This document shows positions 8,803-16,529 of a stretch of 47,550 nucleotides of DNA, one piece after another. The DNA lies in assembly GCA_016199925.1 (NCBI GenBank), contig JACQFT010000163.1:1-47550 (forward strand), written 5' to 3'. The notes beneath the pieces were generated by a model. That model searched no databases. It was not told the DNA's origin and worked only from the letters and a program-made list of their open reading frames with translations. The position numbers and the translations under genes were made by a program. Numbering within the stretch: the first letter of the stretch is position 1; each line of letters starts with the position of its first letter. Origin of the DNA: Opitutia bacterium (GTDB taxonomy: Bacteria > Verrucomicrobiota > Verrucomicrobiia > Opitutales > Opitutaceae).

Positions 8803-11223
8803 TTACTCGCTGCGCAGGGCGACGAGCGGGTCGACGCGTGCGGCGCGGCGGGCGGGAATCCAGCAGGCGCAATAAGTCACCCCGGCGACGAGCAGCGAGA
8901 TGCCGGCGTAGATCTGCGGATCGCCCGGCCGGACCCCGAAGAGGAAGGTCTGCAGCAGGCGGGTGAAGCCGAGCGCCGCGGCGATGCCGACGGCAATCCC
9001 CACGGCCGCCACCTTGAGGCCTTGGGCGACCACCAGACGTTGCACCATCGCCGGGCTCGCGCCGAGGGCCATCCGGATGCCGAGCTCCGTGCTGCGTTGG
9101 GTGACGACGTAGGCCATGACGCTGTAGATGCCGATGCTCGCCAGGACCACGGCGAGCCCGGCGAAAGCGGCGAGCAGCACCATGATCAGGCGGCGGTCGG
9201 CGCCCGTCCGGGCGACCACGAGCGGCAACGTCGTGGGATTGAGCAGCGGCAGATCGGGATCGACTTCCTTCAGCGCGGTGCGGATGGCACCGGTCAGCGC
9301 GACCGGATCTCCCGCGGCGCGGACGATGAGCGAAGTGAAATTTTCCGGGCGCTGGAGGACGGGCAGAAAATACTCGGCGACCGGCGGCGAGGTCAGGTCG
9401 TTGGACTGGTTGTCCGCCACCACGCCGATGACTTCGGCCGTCAGTTGGCCCATGCCGGTGATCAATTTCTGCCCGAGCGGCGCACCGTCGGGGAAATAGT
9501 GGCGGGCCATCGTTTCGTTGATGATGACGACCGGCGGTGCCGCGGGGTTGTCGCGCTGGTCGAAATCGCGCCCGGACTTGAGGCCGATGCCGAGCGTCTG
9601 GAACAGGCCGGGGCTGACGAGGTGCCGCAGCGCGAGGGCTTGTTCGCTGAGCGGCGGAACCGGCCGGCCGACGACGGCGACGGGGGCCTGGGGCGTGGCG
9701 CCGCTGAGCGGCAGGGCGTCGTTGAGCGCGGCGGATTTCACGCCCGGCAGGGCCGCGACCCGATCGAGCACGCGCCGGTAGTAGTCGGCCAGCGCCGGAG
9801 CGGAGGCATATCGGGCGGGCGGGGGATTGAGGCCGCCGACGAAGACACCCGCGGCGGTGAAACCCGGGGCCACGGCTGACAGCCGGGAGAAACTGGCGAG
9901 CAGAAGGGAGGCGGAGACCAGCAGCACGAGCGAGAGCGCGATCTCGCCGACGAGCAGGCCGTGCCGGAAACGGTTTTCCCGCGCCCCGCCGCTGGAGCCG
10001 CGCGCACCCGACTTCAGGGCCTCGTTGACGTCCGGCCTCGCGGCCTGCCACGCCGGCACGATGCCCGTCGCGAGTCCGGTCAGCAGCGCCAGCCCGGCCG
10101 TGAAGGCGAGGACGACGGGGTCGAGGGAAATTTCCAGCGCGCGCGGGATGAAAGCCTGTCCGATCTTCAGGAACACTTCGATCGCCCACTGCGCGAACAG
10201 CAGGCCCGCACCCGCTCCGAGGACGGCGAGGAGCAGGCTCTCGACGAGGAACTGGCGGATGACCCGGCCGCGGCTGGCCCCGAGGGCGAAGCGCACCGCG
10301 ATCTCTTTGCGCCGGCTGGCGAACCGGGCGAGCAGCAGATTCGCGACGTTGGCGCAGGCGATGAGGAGCACGCAGCCCACGGCGCCGAAGAGCGCGATGA
10401 ACGTGGGCCGCTGGTTGCCGACCAGATCGTCGAGGAGCAGGTTGGTCTCCGCGGAGGAGGGGGCGTCGATGTTCTTCGGGTTGGCGGCCCGGTAGCCGGC
10501 GGCGAGCACGTTCACGGCTTCGCGGGCCTGGGCGAGCGACACGCCCGGTCGGAGGCGCGCGATGACCTGGAAGCCGAATGCTCCGTGGTTGAGCTGCGCC
10601 GGGACGAGCAAGGAAGTCTCCGCCGGACGCGGCACCCAGAGGTCGGTCTGGTCGAAAGGAAACTGCGACAGGGCGGCGGGCAGCACGCCGATGATGGTGT
10701 TCGGCCGGCCGTCGAGGGTGAGGGTCTGCCCGAGGACGCCGCGGTCGCCGTTAAATTTTTTCCGCCAGTAGGCCTGGCTGAGCAAGACGACGGGCGGCCC
10801 GCCGGGTCGGTCTTCGGTGCTGGAAAAGAAGCGCCCGAGCTCCGGCTGCAAGCCCAGCGTGTGGAGAAAATTTGCGGCGGCATGGAAGCCCTGCACTTGC
10901 TCCGGATCGCCGCGGCCGGTGACGTTAAAGGCGGTGAAGGTCCCGACCGTGAGGTCGCTGAACACGGTCTGCGCGTCGCGGACCGCCAGATACCGCGGGT
11001 AGGAAAACGGCGCGTTGGTCAACTGGCCGCCGGGGAGCGACGAGGTGAGCTGCACGATGCGCCGGGGTTGGGCGAAAGGCAGCGGCCGCAGAAAGAGCGT
11101 GTTGATGATGCTGAACATCGCCGTGTTGGCGCCGATGCCGAGAGCGAGCGCCAGCACGGCGGCCAAACTGAAGCCGGGCGACTTGATGAAGTGTCGGAAC
11201 GCGAGGCGGAGGTTTGCGAGCAT
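8803..11223 (-). CDS. ADOP-family permease (MacB/FtsX-like), P3
   Basis: 806 residues. N terminus MLANLRLAFRHFIKSPGF, TM1 LAAVLALALGIGANTAMFSI, first MacB_PCD domain with VVLLSQAYWRKKFNG, FtsX block with CVLLIACANVANLLLARF, loop EALKSGARGSSGG, TM5, second MacB_PCD domain (VVIINETMARHYFPDGAPLG), and a terminal FtsX block ending RVDPLVALRSE. The ATG at 11223 aligns with the paralogues; a further in-frame ATG 20 codons upstream adds only a proline-rich stretch. Flanks: 204 bases from the P4 stop on the 5' side, a polypurine inverted repeat directly after the stop codon. No ATPase or adaptor adjoins it. Confidence 0.92.
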   Translation of the reverse strand: MLANLRLAFRHFIKSPGFSLAAVLALALGIGANTAMFSIINTLFLRPLPFAQPRRIVQLTSSLPGGQLTNAPFSYPRYLAVRDAQTVFSDLTVGTFTAFNVTGRGDPEQVQGFHAAANFLHTLGLQPELGRFFSSTEDRPGGPPVVLLSQAYWRKKFNGDRGVLGQTLTLDGRPNTIIGVLPAALSQFPFDQTDLWVPRPAETSLLVPAQLNHGAFGFQVIARLRPGVSLAQAREAVNVLAAGYRAANPKNIDAPSSAETNLLLDDLVGNQRPTFIALFGAVGCVLLIACANVANLLLARFASRRKEIAVRFALGASRGRVIRQFLVESLLLAVLGAGAGLLFAQWAIEVFLKIGQAFIPRALEISLDPVVLAFTAGLALLTGLATGIVPAWQAARPDVNEALKSGARGSSGGARENRFRHGLLVGEIALSLVLLVSASLLLASFSRLSAVAPGFTAAGVFVGGLNPPPARYASAPALADYYRRVLDRVAALPGVKSAALNDALPLSGATPQAPVAVVGRPVPPLSEQALALRHLVSPGLFQTLGIGLKSGRDFDQRDNPAAPPVVIINETMARHYFPDGAPLGQKLITGMGQLTAEVIGVVADNQSNDLTSPPVAEYFLPVLQRPENFTSLIVRAAGDPVALTGAIRTALKEVDPDLPLLNPTTLPLVVARTGADRRLIMVLLAAFAGLAVVLASIGIYSVMAYVVTQRSTELGIRMALGASPAMVQRLVVAQGLKVAAVGIAVGIAAALGFTRLLQTFLFGVRPGDPQIYAGISLLVAGVTYCACWIPARRAARVDPLVALRSE

Positions 11224-11427
11224 GGGAAGCGGGAAACGCGGCAGCGGAGCAGGGGTTGGGCAGCGCGGAGCAGTGCAAGCCATGTGCCAGCGCGCCGGCC
11301 AAGTTGGGCCCGTGCTTCCCAGCGGGTTGCGACAGCGCGCCGCGGCGGCCGCCGGGTGACTGTCCGCCGGTGGAATAGCGGCTTCCCGAATTTGGGAAAA
11401 ATCGGCGTCGCCCGCGTCGCCGTTCCG

Positions 11428-13842
11428 TCACTCCGTGCGCAGCGCGACCATCGGGTCGGTGCGGGCGGCGCGGCGGGCGGGGAGCCACAACGCGGCGAGG
11501 GCGAGGGCGACGGGCGCGGCGCACGCGGTGGCGAGCGCGGGGGCGTCGAAGGGCGAGACGTGGTAGAGTTGGCTGGCGATCAGACGGCCGAAGGCGACCG
11601 AACCGAGGAGGCCGAGCGGCAGGCCGGCGGCGAGCGGCAGCAAACCGTGGCGGACGACGAGCGACACGACTTGGCGCGGCAGCGCGCCGAGCGCCAGGCG
11701 GATGCCGATCTCGCGCTGGCGGGCGCGGACGGCATAGGCGACGACGCCGTAAATGCCGAGGGCGGCGAGCAGCAGCGCGGCGCCGGCGAAGCAGTCGAGC
11801 AGACGCGAGATGAGGCGCGGAGAGGTGAAGCTTTCGTCGATCATCTGTTCCATCGTGGCGGCGTCGTGCAGCGGCACGTTGGCGTCGAGCGAAGCGACGG
11901 CGGCGCGGGCGGCTTCGACGAGGCGCAGCGGATTCCCCTCGGTGCGGAGCTGCACGTATTGCTCGTTCATGCCCCACTGCGAGTCGGCAAAATAAACCTG
12001 ATACATCTTCGGGCCGCCTTGGTAGCCGTAGAGGTCGACGCTCGGCACGACGCCGATGATGGTGCGGCGGCGGCTGCCCTGCGCGTCGGGCGGGCCCCAC
12101 GTGATGGCTTTGCCGATGGGATCCTCGCCCGGCCAGAACCGACCGGCGAGCGCCTGATCGACGACGATCACGGCGGGACTGCCGGCTTTGTCGGCGGCGT
12201 TGAAAGTGCGGCCTTTCAGCAGCGGGATGCCCATCGTCTGAAAATAATTCGCGTCGGCGAAACCGACCTGCATCGACGGGCGCGCGTTCTGCGGAAACGG
12301 CTCGCGGCCGTCGAGGTCGAAGCTCGCATCCCAGCCGGCGCGCAGCGGCATCGTGTGGTTGTGGCCGACGAATTTCACGCCCGGCAACGCCGCAAGGCGC
12401 GTTTCGAGTGCGTCGTAGAAGGCGAGGCGCCGGGCGGTCTCGGCATACGCGGGCGTCTGTGGCAGCGAAACCCGGAAGACGAGAAGGTTGCCCGAATCGA
12501 AGCCAAACTGGAAACGCTGGATGTTCGCGAGACTCTGGCCGAAGAGCGCGGCACCGGCGAGCAGCGCGACGGTGAGAGCGACTTGGAGAGCGAGCAATCC
12601 CTGCCGCGTGAGCTGCCGCGCGGGAGAAGCGGAGCCGGAGCGGCCGCCCGATTGCAGCGCGGAGCGCAGGTCGGTGCGCGAAGCGCGCCAAGCCGGCCAC
12701 AGACCGAAGAGCACGCCGGCGAGCATCGAGAGGACGAGAGAGAAACCGAGCACGGTGCCGCTGAGTTCGGCGGACTTGAACTGCGGCGTGTCGGGGCTGA
12801 GCGTGCGGATGACGTCGAGCGAGACGAACGTGAGCGCCACGCCGGCTGCGCCGCCGAGAAGGGCGAGCACGAGATTTTCCGTGAGCAACTGGCGCACGAG
12901 CCGCGCGCGCGACGAGCCGAGTGCGGCGCGGATGGACATTTCGTTTTCGCGCGAGAGGCCGCGGGCGAACTGGAGGCTCGCGACGTTCGTGCAGGCGACG
13001 AGCAGGAGCAGACTGACGGCGGCGGAGAGCAGCCAGAGCGAGCTCCGGTAGTTTTTCGTCAGTGAGTCGACGAGCGGTTCGACGTAAGGAAGAAGGTTCG
13101 CCGTTTCAGCGGGGAAATCGCGGTTGATGCGCAGGCCGATGGCTTTCAGGTCGGCGCGCGCCTGCTCGAGCGTGACGCCGGGCTTGAGGCGGCCGAGAGC
13201 GAAGAGGCCGGGGTTGTTGCCGCGGTCCTGCCAGATTTGGTTGTCGGAGAGCGGCGTGATCGGAATCCAGAACTCGGCGTTGCGCGGCGTGACCAGGTCG
13301 GCCGGCATGACGCCGATGACGGTGTAGGTCTTGCCGTTGAGCGTGAGCGACTGGCCCAACGCGTCGGGACTGCCGCCGAATTTGCGCTGCCACAAGGCGT
13401 GGCGGATGACGACGACGCCCGGCGCGCCGACCCGGTCTTCGTCGGTGGTGAAACAGCGCCCGAGCTCGGGTTGGAGCGCGATGGCCTGGAAATATTCGGC
13501 GGAGACGGCCGCGCCCATGATCTGCTCGGCGTCGCCGCGGCCGGTGAGCGTGTAGGTGTCGCGCTGGCCGAGGCCGAGGGCACTGAACGAGCGGTTGTCT
13601 TTCCGCCAGTCGAGATAGCTCGGCCAGGCGACGGCGACGTCGCGGGTTTCCTGGTAGCGCTGGCGGAGGACCATGAGGCGCTCCGGCTCGGGGTAGGTGA
13701 CGGGCTTCAACAGCACCGAGTGCAGGAGGCTGAAGATCGCGGTGTTCGCGCCGATGCCCAGTGCGAGAATCAGAACGACGGTGGCGCTGTGGGCCGGCGC
13801 GCGGCCGATCTGCCGAAACGCGAAGCGAAGATCGGAAAACAT
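11428..13842 (-). CDS. ADOP-family permease (MacB/FtsX-like), P4
   Basis: 804 residues. N terminus MFSDLRFAFRQIGRAPAHS departs from the usual PGF in the juxtamembrane motif. Then TM1 (ATVVLILALGIGANTAIFSL), first soluble domain (VVVIRHALWQRKFGG, GVMPADL), FtsX helices including VSLLLLVACTNVASLQFARG, loop SALQSGGRSGSAS, TM5, second soluble domain, and C-terminal FtsX block ending RTDPMVALRTE. The leader upstream of the ATG is CCCACCCACCCG-like, pyrimidine-rich and without a ribosome-binding site. A REP-like hairpin (13922-13980) separates it from the broken P5 gene upstream. Substrate unknown. Confidence 0.92.
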   Translation of the reverse strand: MFSDLRFAFRQIGRAPAHSATVVLILALGIGANTAIFSLLHSVLLKPVTYPEPERLMVLRQRYQETRDVAVAWPSYLDWRKDNRSFSALGLGQRDTYTLTGRGDAEQIMGAAVSAEYFQAIALQPELGRCFTTDEDRVGAPGVVVIRHALWQRKFGGSPDALGQSLTLNGKTYTVIGVMPADLVTPRNAEFWIPITPLSDNQIWQDRGNNPGLFALGRLKPGVTLEQARADLKAIGLRINRDFPAETANLLPYVEPLVDSLTKNYRSSLWLLSAAVSLLLLVACTNVASLQFARGLSRENEMSIRAALGSSRARLVRQLLTENLVLALLGGAAGVALTFVSLDVIRTLSPDTPQFKSAELSGTVLGFSLVLSMLAGVLFGLWPAWRASRTDLRSALQSGGRSGSASPARQLTRQGLLALQVALTVALLAGAALFGQSLANIQRFQFGFDSGNLLVFRVSLPQTPAYAETARRLAFYDALETRLAALPGVKFVGHNHTMPLRAGWDASFDLDGREPFPQNARPSMQVGFADANYFQTMGIPLLKGRTFNAADKAGSPAVIVVDQALAGRFWPGEDPIGKAITWGPPDAQGSRRRTIIGVVPSVDLYGYQGGPKMYQVYFADSQWGMNEQYVQLRTEGNPLRLVEAARAAVASLDANVPLHDAATMEQMIDESFTSPRLISRLLDCFAGAALLLAALGIYGVVAYAVRARQREIGIRLALGALPRQVVSLVVRHGLLPLAAGLPLGLLGSVAFGRLIASQLYHVSPFDAPALATACAAPVALALAALWLPARRAARTDPMVALRTE

Positions 13843-13921
13843 CGGGTGGGTGGGGTTGCAGGGGAAACTCGGCGGCGCTCCTAACGTTACCGAAAATGCG
13901 AAGTGTGCTCAGCGCCCGGGT

Positions 13922-13980
13922 GTAGGAGTGGCTCTAGGCCGCGATTCGGCCCGAGTATCGCGGCATAAAGCCGCTCCTAC
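13922..13980. repeat. REP-like inverted repeat (GTAGGAG...CTCCTAC)
   Basis: The left arm GTAGGAGTGGCTCTAGGC and right arm GCATAAAGCCGCTCCTAC form an imperfect 59-base hairpin; inner GCCGCGAT and ATCGCGGC are also complementary. This closely resembles the 'GTAGGAGCGGCTTTATGCCGCG' REP class I know from several phyla. It lies between the P5 stop (14000) and the P4 start (13842). No RAYT transposase is in the window. Confidence 0.8.
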
Positions 13981-13999
13981 AGTTCAAACACCATGCGGG

Positions 14000-16307
14000 C
14001 TACTCGGCGCGCAGCGCGACCATCGGGTCGGTGCGGGCGGCGCGGCGGGCGGGGAGCCAGCAGGCGAGCAGCGCGACGGCGGCGAGCGCGGCCGCGAGGC
14101 CGGCGAAGACGAGCGGGTCGCGCGCGCTGGTCTGGAAGAGGAGCGACTCCATGATGCGGCCGAGCGCGAGGGCCGCGGCGGCGCCGAGCGCCAGCCCGAC
14201 GCCGACCGTGCCGAGGCCCTGGCGCAGCACGAGCCCGAGCACGCCGGCGGGAGAGGCCCCGAGCGCGAGGCGCACGCCGAGCTCGGTGGTGCGCTGGGAG
14301 ACGCTGTAAGCCGTCACGCCGTAGATGCCGACGGCGGCGATCGCCAGCGCCACCGTGGCAAAGAGCGCGAGGAGGACCGTGACGAAGCGTTGACGCGAGA
14401 CCGTGTCGGCGACGACGGCGGCGAGCGGGCGGATGGAGGACACCGGTTGGTCTTTGTCCACGGCGAAGACGGCGGGGCGCAGGCCTTGCAGCATCGGGGC
14501 GCGGGCCGGGCCGTCGGTGCGGAGGATGAAGTTGGGCGAGTTGAACGGCTTTTGGTAGAAGCAGTCGTAGAACTGCGGGAGCGCCTGCTGGTCGGCGCCG
14601 TATTGCCGCACGTCGGCGACGATGCCGACGATCTCGCGGTAGCGGGTCGGGCCGTTGCTGACGGAGATGCGTTGGCCGAGGGGGTTTTCGTGGGGAAAAT
14701 ATTTCCGGGCGAAACTCTCGGTGATGAGGGCGACGGGGGCGGCCTGGGCGGTGTCCTGCTCAGTGAAGGTGCGGCCGCGCAGGAGCCTTATGCGCATCGC
14801 GGGAAAATAATCGGGGGTGACGGAGTAGTAGTTGCAGGTGGGCTCCTCGCCTTCGGGGGGCGCGGGCCGGCCGTCGATCAGAAAGGTCAGCACCCAGTCG
14901 CCGAGTTGGGGCACGGTGTGGGTGACCCCGACATAGTTGACTCCCGGCAGCGCGCGATATTTCTCGGCGACGCGGTTGACGAAGGCCACGGGGGCCTGGT
15001 CACCCTGCGCGCGCTGGACGCCGGCCATGTTGACGGCGACGAGGGTGGCGTCGCTCGGGTCGAAGCCGAGGTCGAGGGCCTGCAAGCGGCCGAAGCTGCG
15101 CAGGAGGAGTCCGGCCCCCACGAGGAGGACGAAGCAGAGGGCGACCTCGGCGGCGACGAGGCCCTGGCGGACGAGGTGGCGGCTGCGGCTCGCGCCGCGC
15201 GCGCCGTCTTTGAGCGACGCCGTGAGGTTGAGCCGCGAGGCTTGCCACGCGGGGCAGGCCGGCCGGGGCGGCGGCGAGCAGGGCGCGCAGTCCCCAGTGC
15301 GCGAGCAACAGGCCGAGGGCGCCGCCGCAGACGGCGAGGGCGAGGCTCTCGGTGAGCAACTGGCGGACGAGGCGGCCGCGGCCGGCACCGAGGGCGGCGC
15401 GCACGGCGAATTCGCGGGTGCGCCCGGTGGCGCGGGCGAGCAGGAGGTTGGCGATGTTGGCGCAGGCGATGAGCAGCACACAGCCGACCGCCCCGAGCAG
15501 GGTGGAGAGGATTTTCCTCACGTCGCCGACGGTGTCGTCGAACAGGGAAACGGCTTTCGCGCTCCAGCCCTTGTTGGAACCAGGATACTGCTGCGCGAGC
15601 GCGGCGGCGATGGTCTGCAGCTCGGCGGTGGCCTGCCCGGGGGTGACGCCGGGCTTGAGGCGCGCGAGGGCGTTGAGGTAGTGCGAGCCGCGGTTGTCCT
15701 CGAGGTCGTCTTTGCCGAAGGCCATCGGCGCGTAGAGTTCGAGGCGGCTGTCGCGCCGCCATTCCCGGGGCATGACGCCGACGACGGTGACGGTGCGGCC
15801 GCTAAGGTTGATGGTCTGGCCGACGAGGTCGGCCCGGCCGCCGAAAACGCGCTGCCACAGGCCGTAGGTGAGGACGACCGCTTGGTCCTTGCCCTCGGCG
15901 TCGTCCGCCGGGAGCAGCCAGCGGCCGAGGAGCGGCGGCGTGCCGTAAACGCGGAAGTAGTCGCCGGTGACCTTGCCGCCGACGAGGCGCACGGGTTCTT
16001 CGCGCCCGAGGAGGTTGTAGCTCTGGCTGCGGACGGCGGCGACGGCCTCGAACGATTTGGCCTTGGCGAAGTCGAGGTAGTTGGGCGGCGACAGCGAGAA
16101 CCGCGGGAACTGCGGCAGGTTGGTCTCGGCGAGGCTGACGAGCTGCTCGGAATGCGGGAACGGCAGCGGGCGCAGCATGACGCCGTAAACGACGGAGAAG
16201 ACCGCGGTGTTCGCGCCGATCCCGAGCGCGAGGATCAGGAGGGCGGCGAGCGTCTGGGCGGGCGCCTTGACCATTTGCCGCAAGGCGAGACGAAGATCGG
16301 AGAGCAT
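14000..16307 (-). pseudogene. broken ADOP-family permease, P5 (internal deletion with frameshift)
   Basis: The N-terminal part (from ATG at 16307, MLSDLRLALRQMVKAPAQT) reads as a normal ADOP through LRALLAAAPAGLP at about 15260. It then leaves frame and would stop at 15000. The rest resumes in another frame at PAWQASRLNLTASLKDGARG and continues to TDPMVALRAE with stop at 14000. Aligned with P1, about 29 residues between 'SLP' and 'PAWQ' (the EIGLDGPVLAF...FGLV helix) are missing. The frame change requires a loss of a length equal to 2 modulo 3, for example 86 or 89 bases. The junction carries GCCTGCCCCGCG, which resembles both LPRA and PAWQ coding DNA, so deletion between short similar sequences is plausible. 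An assembly error in GC-rich paralogous DNA is the alternative. Confidence 0.85.
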
Positions 16308-16347
16308 GGTTCCGGGTGGGTTGGCAGAGTGATACTGGCGCGTTTCG

Positions 16348-16380
16348 CCGCGGTTACACGAATTTTTCGTTCAACCGCGG
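16348..16380. other. strong intergenic hairpin, CCGCGGTT...AACCGCGG
   Basis: A perfect 8-base inverted repeat CCGCGGTT/AACCGCGG encloses a second perfect stem ACGAA/TTCGT around a TTT loop. It lies 41 bases upstream of the P5 start and 150 bases downstream of the P6 stop. There is no T-tract on either side, so a classical rho-independent terminator is not supported; a protein-binding site or structured leader is equally possible. Confidence 0.5.
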
Positions 16381-16529
16381 GAAACTGTCGGGGAAGAACC
16401 CGCGGCTGCGGCGGCGGGCGCAGGCTGGTGCGCGACGTTGGGCGGGCGATTCGCGCCCGATCCCGCTCGCCCCGCGGCCGGAAGGAGCGGTCGCGGGGAG
16501 CGACGCTGCGGGGTTCGTGCCGCGGATCT

